Assembly: GCA_032622095.1 (NCBI GenBank)
Contig: CP136061.1
Coordinates: 251,731,582-251,795,581, forward strand
Origin: Siphonodentalium dalli
Lineage: Eukaryota; Mollusca; Scaphopoda; Gadilida; Siphonodentaliidae
Reading direction: 5' to 3'
DNA length: 64,000 nt
Positions 11,891-21,576 of the stretch are shown piece after piece (the first letter of the stretch is position 1; every line of letters begins with the position of its first letter). The notes beneath the pieces are model-generated. The model was not told the DNA's origin. It made no database searches and worked only from the letters and a program-made list of their open reading frames with translations. Position numbers and translations under genes: made by a program.

Positions 11891-12334
11891 TGACCCGCCT
11901 TATCAAATCCAGTCGTAAGTCTGGACTTTTTTACCCTGTGCCAATGCATTCTCTTATATATGCGAGTCGCCTCGCATATATAAGAGAATGCATTGGCCTA
12001 ACAATTTTTTACAATTTTAATAATTTTTTCTTGTATTCTTTAACAATTTTATAATTTCACCCATACAGAGCCCCAGACAAACATGAGCAGACGACATTCT
12101 TCTATATGCTTCTATATATGTGTGGGGCTCCCTGCAGGGTAATGGATGGTTTTTTATTTTATGGCCTAAAAATTGTAAGAAACATTTATTTAAAAAAAAT
12201 GATAAAAAATTGCTACGCCAATGCATTCTCTTATGTATGGGAGGCGACCTATGGTCGACTCGCATATATAAGAGAATGCATTGGCACAGGGTAAAAAAAT
12301 CCCGACTTACGACTGGATTTGATAAGGCGGGTCA
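11891..12334. mobile_element. 444-bp MITE inserted in the deiodinase 3' region
   Basis: Perfect terminal inverted repeats of about 31 bp begin TGACCCGCCTTATCAAATCC. Inside are two copies of a hairpin (11941-11996 and 12218-12284) with arms like CCAATGCATTCTCTTATATA, in opposite orientation and separated by an AT-rich middle that includes 'gagccccag...ctggggctc'-like pairing. 'catat' flanks both sides, which may be a short target duplication. A shortened relative is at 36639-37029. It lies between the deiodinase stop and its SECIS, so it would be transcribed in the 3' UTR. Confidence 0.85.
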
Positions 12335-13887
12335 CATATTACTACACATTTTGGTGCACGCTTTATATTGTTCTCAACCATTAAATATGTCTATCTCTCC
12401 GGACCACAATTACAACAGCATTCTATTTATAACACCCCATTTCATGACTACAATAACTTTTTCTGCGAATAATACACTGACAAACTGAACATTGGATATA
12501 TTATTTGAATATAAAGGCACAATAAACCTGTGGTTGTATAGAGCAAACTATCTGGCATTTTGCTTTGGTGGAAAGTGCTAACAAGATAATAGTTATCCCG
12601 CTTGCTACGCTCCCTCGTGGAAACGTTCGGAGCGCATCAAGCGAGAGAAGTCTATCTCTATCTGAGATCGCATGAAGTTCCATGACAGATATGTTCTAAA
12701 AATGGTTCGTAAAAATGTCCCAATTGATTGTATGTATTATATTAGAAAATTTGAAATAAAATCAATATTAATTGATAGTGGCGTTTCCGGACTGGGTCGT
12801 CGATTCATATTGTTTTTATTTGATACCCGTGCAGGAAACTAAATAAAACTTGTTTTAGGAAGAAATAGACCAGTTTTAACGTTATAACTATTCTAACGCC
12901 AATATATCCAGAGAAAAATATCGCAAAGCGGTCACACCTCTCGGGTTTTCATAGATTTAATATATAGAGAATACCTACCTTTTTGTTTGAAAATATCATG
13001 AGTGTCTGGAAATAAGTATAGAATTTTCACGAGCGGCTGCATGTGGACACGAATGAGATGTTTCATGTATATGCGACTTATTAATGCTCAAAGTTGCTAA
13101 ATTAACTCGTACTTAATTAAATTATTAACTCTAGTTAATTAATGAGCGCGTGTCAGTGTTTACAAACAGGACATATAATAACGAAATCGTATTTCACTGT
13201 AGATTCTAAGAGATACATACGATGATCCACGTTTCGCTAACTTTCCGTTATTTTACAGACAAGCATATAATACTTAGTATTTGAGAAATTCGGTTTTAAA
13301 ATATGTACTATATTATTTCAGAAATCGACATACTGGCCCAGGCTATGGTCTTACAATCTCGTCCAAATACGGATACGATAGGCGAGAATCGCATGCGTTT
13401 TGATATGTCGATGCCGTCTGGAGAGTTTGGCGGGACCAGCATCCCGTCTCGATTTGCTCAGTCTACCCTTGATGCTATAAAGTGGTAGCCGCGGGCGCTT
13501 ATATATAGAGTTGTTTTTATGAGCCATCAGGCCCCCGCGGCAGCGGTCGCTGGCGCGACCTGACTGCCTCGATATCAATTTGAAAAAGGGGTGACGTTGC
13601 TTAACAGTTTGAATTTTGTGTTTCCCAACAGGTCGTCCGCCTCCTAAAAGTGATTTTTCCTATAGTGTTTTTGAAACGTGTCTCTTTGTGGTGTCATTCT
13701 TTTGGTATGATTTTTTACTAAATAACGGTTATGTTAGAGTTACATTTCTTTGAATTTTACAATCGAAACATATTCGCATGCGATGCTGAGTCACGCGGGA
13801 CACGGCAAACTAAATCGCGCGCAAATTGGCTTGCGATTTTTCAGCATCCCACCCCATTTGGCATGCGATAGCGTTTGTACTAGGTGA
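12335..13887 (+). other. Deiodinase 3' UTR (inferred) before the SECIS
   Basis: No repeat or coding motif was recognised. AATAAA at 12521 could act as a proximal poly(A) signal, and other AATAAA words occur near 12754. A hairpin at 12600-12642 pairs gcttg/caagc and cgctcc/ggagcg but has no SECIS core. Confidence 0.4.
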
Positions 13888-13974
13888 CTGGCCAGAGTGG
13901 AAACAAATGATGACTGAAGCTATAAAAGGTTTAAACCTCAGCTCAGTCGGATGTTAGATTTGCACTCTTACCAG
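13888..13974 (+). promoter_or_regulatory. SECIS element (form 2) for the deiodinase
   Basis: SECIS elements recruit the machinery that inserts selenocysteine at UGA. All parts can be drawn. Helix I pairs CTGG 13888-13891 with CCAG 13971-13974 and AGAGTG 13894-13899 with CACTCT 13963-13968. An internal loop follows. The non-Watson-Crick core is ATGA at 13907-13910 against GGAT at 13949-13952. Helix II pairs GACTGA 13912-13917 with TCAGTC 13943-13948 and GCT 13919-13921 with AGC 13940-13942, with one bulged A. Unpaired A-T-A-A-A at 13922-13926 supplies the conserved adenines 12-15 bases after the core. A mini-stem AGGT/ACCT (13927-13930 and 13935-13938) closed by TTAA makes it form 2. It lies on the gene's strand, about 2.08 kb past the stop. 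Some vertebrate deiodinase SECIS elements are also distant from the stop. Confidence 0.88.
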
Positions 13975-14477
13975 AATGTTGAACTCTGAATGTTGAAAGT
14001 CTAAATATTGAACTCTGAACGTTGCATCCACATGTACCTGAACATTTTGGAGGCATCTGATACATTATTTACCGTACGATATTGTTTTTTTGCAATATTA
14101 TACCTAGCTGTCATAAACATGTATACCTTTATGTATATCAATTTTAATATATATGTTTTTTCATGTGCTATTGGTGTTGTTATTCCCCAAAAGATAGTTG
14201 GGCGGCCAATTCTCAGAAGACGCAGCTTTCGATTTCGTTGCACCCCCCCCCCCCCCACTCTATCGCATTTTGCTCATGTCTACATATATCAAAATAACGA
14301 GCGTCTTCCACTGGCATAGTGTTATTAATATCAGGTTATACTCCAGCTCAATGACTTGGTTCTTGAATGACAAAGATACTGTAGCCGAAGAATATCTCTG
14401 ATATTCTCTAAAAATTTAAATAGTGTTATGTCCCCTTTCTATAAAATTTAAAGAGAGTTATGTCCCATTTCACTTTA

Positions 14478-14483
14478 AATAAA
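14478..14483 (+). promoter_or_regulatory. Candidate poly(A) signal AATAAA downstream of the SECIS
   Basis: AATAAA about 500 bases past the SECIS, followed by T-rich sequence. If used, the mature mRNA would keep the SECIS. This is inferred from position only. Confidence 0.35.
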
Positions 14484-15000
14484 GTTATGTCCCATTTCAC
14501 ATGAAATACATGAAATAGAGTCATGTCCCTATTTAACATCCGCTGATTAATTGATAAATAATACATTCTCCCCATAGTAATTTTTGAAAGACCAAAGATT
14601 CGACCTTGGTTAGTGATTTATCTCTGGGACCCCCGCCACCCCACCCCTCATGTCACAATTGGCCAGTGACACATGCAGTCACACAATTGTTATGTTGTCA
14701 AACAAGACTTGTCGGGATAGATTTATGATTTATTCACCAACTTGTAAGTGATAGAAAATAAGGTTACTCATAATAGCATCCTGTATGGAGCGTTACAATT
14801 AAAACATAGGACGTCCCAGTTTAAAGGGGAACTGTACTCAAATTTCCTATCTTAGGGGTTTTTGTTTAGCCTTGAGTAATAACAAGAACTGTAGCAATAT
14901 GCCAAGTGCGCCAATGGATATTGACATCGCTCTACGCTCGAGTATCACGGGATTTCGATGAAAATTAGTGTCTGGGGATACTTTCGTATGGGGGGTGTCG
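14484..15000. other. Spacer, nothing recognised
   Basis: Contains three 'agttatgtccc..tt' near-repeats around 14424-14530. No gene recognised. Confidence 0.4.
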
Positions 15001-15027
15001 TAAGCCTATTCTTTTGCCCGTGCGACG

Positions 15028-15330
15028 TGACCTTGACCTTGAAATCGGGTCAATTCAAGGTCAAATCGCGAATTTTGATGGGATTTCGACGAAATTTGAT
15101 ACGTAGGGTTACTTTTGTCTTCGTCCGGGCTGTTTCCCCTCTGCTTTTCGGCGATTTGACCTTGAATTGTCCATTTTGAAGGTCAAGGTGAGGTGGGGTC
15201 ACGATTTGACCCGTCCAAAACACTGCCCAGACAAAAGTACCCGTCGAAATCCATCCGGTTTTACCCGATTTGACCTCGAATTGATCATTTTGAAGGTCAA
15301 GGTCAGGTCGGGGTCACGACTCGACCGTCC
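15028..15330. repeat. Dispersed 'ttgaccttgaa/aaggtcaaggt' repeats
   Basis: Three loosely spaced units hold 'gaccttgaa', 'ttttgaaggtcaaggt' and 'ggggtcacgatttgacc' words on both strands. TCAAGGTCA words match the extended half-site of orphan nuclear receptors, but the whole looks like a degenerate repeat rather than a promoter. Confidence 0.5.
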
Positions 15331-16509
15331 TGTCTGCGTATATATCTTTGGTGATCTTCAACTTATGGATGCAGGAGATACATCAAATTAAAGGTGCGAA
15401 TATGGTCTAAAGTACTGAGTTTGTGGCATTTTCTCATGTACAGGGGATTTTCATGAATTTTGTTCGCAAGCGAGTCTGTGCTCAATATTGGTCTGATAGA
15501 TACAAACCTTGTATTAAGGTATTAATGTTAAGGTGGATACTCGTGGTGGGGTTGTCGCAACAGGGGACCTGTGGGAATAGTTATGTTTTTACGGATAGCG
15601 GGAAAACAGGAATGCAATGAACATAGCGCTTATCGTCGATATATTATCGTACACTTTTCAGGCAAATGTATCAAATAAAATGTTACATTATATGCATAAC
15701 CTTTTATCAAAGTAAGGTATGTAATTTGAGAAAACTTAAACTTTTTCCAAGTCATTTATTGGTATTTGTTTAACTTTAACCTTTTCCAAGTCATTTAATG
15801 GTAATTGTTTAACTTTAACTTTTCAACATCAAAAAATGTTTTAACAAGGTATGACAAAAATTATTGTTTATGGTTTTTATTTTTTTATTTTATAGCTACC
15901 ATGGCATTATGCCATCTACGGGTTATGGGTTGGGCCCCTTTTTCCTTCCCTGGAGAGCTTTGGTTTCGTCGGTTTTTAGATAGGATCTGCGTTTATTAAC
16001 GTGGCCGAGCTAACCTTGTACAACTTCTTGCGAGTAAAGGCCGAAAAGTTTTGTGTTCATATGCTTAATATGGCACAGGTTAGCGACTTGCAACTGAGGA
16101 AGATCCTATTGGTTGTATCTTTCTTTTGACTTTTCAAAAACTTTACCTCTTTGGTCTTCTAAAATTTTAAAGTTTTACCTTTTTCCTTAAATTACAAATT
16201 CTTAGGTATCTTTGATTTTAATTACCCTCTTTCGATCTGTACGTTCTTAATTACTTTTCAAAATATTTCCAGCCGCTCCGTGACTTTGCTCTCCGACTCA
16301 AAATTTTATGCCAAGAACACGAGGAACACAGTGTCTGCATGTGATTGGGACCCTGACCCTAATATATCCCCTTTCTTTCATATACTTTGCAGACACTCTC
16401 CTCTTGTTCTTGACATCCATTACATTTTTGCTCCGCCAATATTATGTGGGTAAAATGACGAATATGTTTGAGGCGTTTTTCTTTCTTACTAAAACCTATG
16501 TTGACTAAC
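15331..16509. other. Spacer with short direct repeats
   Basis: 'actttttccaagtcatttattgg' words repeat near 15738 and 15780. A direct repeat of about 26 bases, 'aaataaaatgttacattata' plus 'tgcata', occurs near 15674 and near 16655. No gene recognised. Confidence 0.4.
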
Positions 16510-16655
16510 AAATAGGCCATTTATGGTCTACCTGCCAGTGCTTCACTTTGACTTGTTTTCTGTCATTCTGGTGTGCTAGGTTTGGTGTTGCTTACCCTGG
16601 AACTCGTGTTACCTGGTCTGACACCCACTTACCTGATTGGTTACACATAAAAACA
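16510..16655 (+). repeat. Dispersed repeat, copy 1
   Basis: 'tggtctacctgcc', 'cactttgacttgtttt', 'gtcattctggtgtgc' and 'agacacccactta' recur in the same order at 61317-61470. Function unknown. Confidence 0.65.
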
Positions 16656-17189
16656 AATAAAATGTTACATTATATGCATAATTGTCCCAGAAATGTATTA
16701 TTTTAATTATAAATATAGTCAGCGGTTCGAACTGTGTTTTAAATATCATTACCAAGTCCTTCTCAACACACAATTAAATGGGATCGTCGTTTAGTTTTTT
16801 CAATGCGTGGTGACACTCGTGTAGTTTTTCCAAAGTATTCGGTCCCATTGACTTGGGAATGGTTATTCGGAATCCACATACATGTACTGTGGAATTCAGT
16901 GTTAATTTTCAAGACAAGATTACTCAATATTTACAAACCGTATATAATAATACTTCATATCTTGTTGGAATGTTTGAGCATATATCTAGTGACAACGCAA
17001 AGCAGATTTTTCATTTTATGTTTTGTTTTGTGACATTTGATGGAAATATTATAAGCAAAGATAAACAATGGTGACCTACTTGTTAATAATGTTTTATGCT
17101 TTAATGAACTCAATCGTGAGTTAACACGCATTAGAGTTGACAAACATATTTACACTATTTACATATAATAATGCTGTATGATCATTAAT

Positions 17190-17370
17190 GTATATATCAT
17201 CGTCATCGTCATCATCACCATTATCATCACCATTATTATTATCATCATCATCTTCTTCATCGCCGTCATCGCCATCATCATCACCATCCAACAACAACAC
17301 CATCATTAACATCACTCACCAATAACAGCACCGGTCATATACATCATATTAATTATCATCATCGTTATTT
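17190..17370. repeat. (ATC/GAT)n trinucleotide tract, probable LINE tail
   Basis: About 150 bases of catcat/atcatc repeats. On the - strand it reads as GAT repeats starting just after the LINE stop codon at 17389. Simple-sequence tails are normal for several non-LTR clades, so this is probably the element's 3' end. Confidence 0.75.
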
Positions 17371-17388
17371 CGCATCGATGACTCACTA

Positions 17389-18450
17389 CTATTCGATCTT
17401 ACTCAGTCCTATCTTAGTCACAATACCTAAGCCTTTCTGGATTTCTGGATTGTGGGACGCTAATAGTATGTAGAATTTCCATCTAGCAGGTTCCTCCCAG
17501 AACCATCGTGGTATATATTTCTGCCTGGCAACTAAGATTGTGCAAACGGATATGATATGATATTCGTAATTTGCGTCTGTCTGACCACATAACGTACAAT
17601 TTTTACCACGCTTGCTTGCTTTTCCCCACCTGCTGGTTTCGACTCTTAGTCTATGATTGGCTGTCCTTAATCTCATAATGTTGTGTGACAAATCGCGGGG
17701 TAAATTCGTAAAATACGTCTCAAAACCAAATTCCTTTTTAAAGTTCCGATAGAATCGACCGCGTGATGAACTGTCGATGTCCACCCACCATTTTTGGATA
17801 AATTGATCTTTAAACCTATTCTCAATATATCTAATATCAAAACCGGAAATACATTGTGCATCCCATACGTGGTTTTGTCCAGAAGAGTCGATTAACCCCT
17901 TACTGCACGAGATCCACGTTACTCGCTTATTGGTTTTCGCAGAATCTTTGAGGTGCAATAACAAATGATACAGCTTTTGCACAACTTGGGAGCATTTGCC
18001 ATCACGAATTCGCCTCCAGTAGTTCAGCATACGCATTTTACATTTAATGCTCATGGGATATCTACCAATTTCACCATAGACCATGTATGTGTGGGTACTT
18101 CTTTTCATCCTCAGAATCTGCTTATAAAATCCCAGGACTAGACTGTCTAACTCATACAATTGTTCCATTGCCCAAACCTCGCTACAGTGCGTAGTAATTG
18201 GTTCAATTGTTTTATCAAATAAGTTGAGAACTAGGTCGTTACTTAACTTAAATTTTTCTGTTTGACTTACGAAACTATATATGGCTTTCTTGCCGACAGA
18301 TGCAATTTTCTTAACCGCTTGGCAGAACCTTCCGTTATGGAAAATCAATCCCCAAATAAGTCATGGTATCAACGTAATCAATATAATTGTCATAGAGAGT
18401 CAATAGTTTTGTCTACATTTATCGTCAGTTTCCATGCTGATGCGTAATGT
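17389..18450 (-). pseudogene. Non-LTR retrotransposon (LINE) reverse transcriptase, C-terminal part, broken
   Basis: An open frame of 319 codons (18348 to 17389) has the layout of a LINE ORF2 after the catalytic palm. It shows FHNGRF (the strand after the YLGI motif), GKKAIYSF, an LFD..IEPI..HCSEVW segment, STHTYMVYGEIGRYPMSIK, a long Trp- and Arg-rich linker, and a C-terminal zinc-knuckle-like CTLCGQTDANYEYH-(5)-C. Upstream on the same strand, 18349-18450 still encodes TYLGI and LTINVDK words but in another frame, with a one-base shift just before FHNGRF and several stops. It is therefore 5'-truncated and frameshifted. The endonuclease and catalytic FADD-type region are absent from the window. 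The clade was not determined. Confidence 0.85.
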
Positions 18451-19076
18451 CCAATAATATTCAACCTGGGATGAAAGATAAGTTACTAGATAAGTCTTCA
18501 AACTTTCCAAAAAGGTATAATATGGTCACCTGCGCTTTGTAAGGTTTGATCAATCTATTCGCAAAAACTAACACTGAATTCCCCATTCAATTAAATGTTG
18601 CCACATTACCTCCCTCTTCAATGGTATGGTATATATCTTAATACTCTCCGTCTTTAGCGATGCCTCCTTGATAGCTTCAATGTGTAAGTATTCTACAGCG
18701 CCATTATCTATGTCAGTATAATAGATGCCACGATTACAGGCAAACTGTATTCAACATCTTGTTCGAGGATCTGGCCATCACTATCGGATTCACTGATTGG
18801 ACCCATAGAGGTTGGATCATCGGCAGAATTAGTTGTGCCTGGAGTTCGTACACATGTGAACTTGTAGCGCATAAGTTTATTTATTAGCATCTGCAGACGC
18901 TTGTTCTCTATATACATGTAAGACTGTAACTGTTCATTATAGGAATGAGGGGCTGTGAAAATTTCAAAATTCAGAAGACCTTCAATAAATATCTGACATT
19001 TATTCATGGCCCAAACGGCCGCCAACAATTATTTTCTCGCTCGATCATAGCCTATCGAAGTTCAGCCTATACGGTA

Positions 19077-19496
19077 CACTGTGGGGGAAGTACTCCTAGA
19101 GATTTGATTCTCTACCGAGTTTCGTGAGCATTTTTCGCGACGATTCCGATTCGTTATCGAGCAATCGCGGCATAAAACGTAACATTCAACAGCATTAGAA
19201 CAGGGTTTCGTGGGTTTCATAATGCTACCGTGAAATTATAGTCACTGGCCATCAGTGTGTGTAAAAAAAAGTTAAAAAATAATCCCGAAATACACAGAAA
19301 TTGACTTTTTATTTTCCTATTCCGATTCTCTGATGAGGACTCCGATTCTCTTCCGAGCGCTCGGTTCTCTGCTAATAACTCGATGCGCTGCCTTAGGTAG
19401 ATTAGTATATGCCATCCTCAAACTTTGCTCGGTAGAGAATGTAAATAAAGCTCGGCAGAGAACCAAATCGCCAGGAGTAGTTCCCCCACAGTGTTG
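19077..19496. mobile_element. hAT-like MITE in the gypsy relic
   Basis: The ends are inverted repeats: CACTGTGGGGGAAGTACTCC on the left, and the complement of CACTGTGGGGGAACTACTCC preceded by CAA on the right. Target duplication TATACGGTA is at 19068-19076 and 19497-19505. Both arms continue inward with 'ttctctaccgagc'-like words. An 8-9-bp duplication points to a hAT-type transposase. No coding capacity. Confidence 0.75.
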
Positions 19497-19986
19497 TATA
19501 CGGTAGGAAGCGCTATCATGCCTGGGTAGTGTGCCCCCGCACAATATTTCGGATCATGTTGGTAGAGAATGAATCCAAGACCATTCAAACGGTTAGCTTC
19601 TATACGTGAAGCTATGTTGGCCGTTTGGTGTCATAGTATAATATAACTGGTGCTAAGTAAAGAAACTTCCATGCCAAATTGAAGGCTTCCTCGTGAGTGC
19701 AGTCCCAAACGAAATTGTTCAGCAGTGGGCGAAACGGGTCAAGATATGTAACGATCGCGTCCGTGAATCAAGCTAAAATTAGGTTCGCAAGGCCAGCAAA
19801 TGACTGAAGATTACGGATTGAGTCTGTGATTGTTCGGTTGACCGTGTAACCTTTGGTATATAGGCGATATCCATTAAGAAAATCAGTCTCAGGCTCGCCA
19901 ACACGGAATTCCTCAGCATTCAATGAGATTTCTTTCTCTCGACAACGTGATAAGATGTGACAAACATGCGAAACGTCACTCATTAA

Positions 19987-20353
19987 CCCATTACACAACA
20001 GAACGGCCCTGTGCCATAGGTCTCCTCGCATATATATGGCTTAACACATATTAAAAAATGATAAAATTGTCAAAGAATGTAGAAAAATATTATAAATATT
20101 GTTAAAAAATGTAAGAAAAAATTATAAAATTGTTTAAGGCCAATACATTCTCTTATATATGCGAGGCGACCTTTGGTCGACTCGCCTATATAAGAGAATG
20201 CATTGGCACATGGCATAACTGTAACCATCACAATGTGGTCAATGAACCGGTTCCAATTATCTCCACATTTGTATGGTGTTGAGACAGACCGAAGATATTT
20301 TAGGCTGTTGAAGCTTTATTTGGGCGTTTTTGGCCGTTTTGTTGGGTAAAGGG
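19987..20353. mobile_element. TTAA-target MITE carrying the 67-bp hairpin
   Basis: Terminal inverted repeats CCCATTACACAACAGAACGG and, at the other end, the complement of CCCTTTACCCAACAAAACGG. TTAA flanks both sides (19983-19986 and 20354-20357). With one TTAA retained, the gypsy frame joins without shift across the site, so the insertion is precise. Inside are the hairpin at 20140-20206 and a damaged one near 20016-20042. TTAA is the piggyBac-type target; relation to that family is inferred. Confidence 0.85.
20140..20206. repeat. 67-bp hairpin unit
   Basis: Arms of about 29 bp (ccaatacattctcttatata and complement) around a 'cctttggtcg' loop. Same unit as at 12218, 36912, 41196, 41397 and 61107. 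Confidence 0.85.
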
Positions 20354-21576
20354 TTAAATTGTCATCGTAAGCCATCAACAGCGTTCCTGTACCTATGAAT
20401 GCCAGCGAAAGCACTGTCCATTTTAGTGGTTATAGTGCTCTGAAATTAAGCACAGATTCCGGTTAACCCTATATCTCCAAAATGGTGTTATGAAGGTTGT
20501 TAATGGGGCAGTCCGGCCGCCAGGTCACGGATGCGTGTTTTGGCGTATAAAGTTTTTTTCTCTGTTGATTTTGTAAATTCAGGTATCCGACATCAAGATT
20601 TTATCGGCTGGCCATCTGTCAGCCTTGAGCAATTTTTTTTTTATCGCCCTAAAAAGTATACCCCCCCCCCCCCCAATTTTTTCCCAGACGTAAAAGCAGT
20701 CACTTGGAATTTGTTGCAAATTCACATGACTAATCTAGTAAAATGTATATATTTTCATGAAGCTAAGACATAATGACACTAGTTTGGGCCAAATTGAAAC
20801 TCACCACCCAAGATGGCCACCAAAATGGCCGCCGGAAGTTGAAAATATGACATTTTTTTCACAAATATCTTCTAGATCAGTTCATGCTGTTTGGAACTGG
20901 TTAAGTAATATGACTTTATTTGGTATTTTGTATATTAATTGACCATTGTAGCAATTAAATATGCAATTATTGGGGTCCTATCCACTTGTGATCACTCAAA
21001 AACTCGATTTTACAAAACGCGGTATAAAATTTCACAAAAAATCACAACTGGGATTCTAGTCATATTTCAAAAAGAAATGAACATAAGGTTGCAATTAAGT
21101 GAGGCATACTATAACCTATGGATATTCCAACTAAGTGAAACCAAAATTCTTACTTTGGCTCAAAATGGCCGCCAAAATATGGAAAATGGTAAATATTGCC
21201 CTAGGGTGTCCTGCAATCGCTTACAGGTTGTGGTTGATGTACACAATTGGCTATTATGCCTTCCATACATTGAATACTAACTGTCTGCTGCACCATGGTT
21301 AATTGTTACTGTTGTCATCACTGACATCACCAAAAATATTGGACTTTTCTCACAAACACTTGACATAAATATCGGCAAAAATTAACTTTTCGGGTTTGGA
21401 CAATTTTTTCTAGTAATATTGAAACTATCTTTGAATTGAAAGGTCTGTACTGTATTGGTCTATCTTAAATGTGTCACACTACGGTGTTTATAGACCAAAT
21501 TGCCCAAGATGGCTTCCAAAATGGCAACCAAATTGGTAATAAGTTATTTTTTTTACATATATCATTATATATTCTC

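Larger units (their letters stand above)
18640..20525 (-). pseudogene. Ty3/gypsy retrotransposon pol relic, downstream part (RT C-terminal half, RNase H)
   Basis: Read right to left. 20510-20340 shows TTFITPFWRYR, the conserved segment after the first RT catalytic region. 20031-19768 shows SHVCHILSRCREKEISLNAEEF, then GEPETDF and GYTVN, the RT thumb and connection. 19028-18708 shows LAAVWAMNKCQIFIEGLLNFEIFT and the degraded LMRYKFTCVRTPGTTNSADD end of RNase H. Frameshifts and stops abound. Two MITEs sit inside: 19987-20353 (TTAA) and 19077-19496. The upstream half of RT lies at 28156 onward, across the foldback element. It is an old non-functional copy; no LTR or envelope-like gene was seen. 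Confidence 0.85.

Noticed and set aside
12504-12543. Possible SECIS around TGA at 12506 with AATAAA in the loop
   Set aside because: Helix II has a two-base mismatch, helix I is weak, and the first quartet base is wrong. The structure at 13888-13974 fits far better.
15028-15330. TCAAGGTCA words as nuclear-receptor sites for the deiodinase gene
   Set aside because: They belong to a degenerate dispersed repeat downstream of the gene; short half-sites in repeats carry little weight.
17121-17315. Asp-rich 64-codon frame on the - strand
   Set aside because: Translation of a (GAT)n microsatellite.
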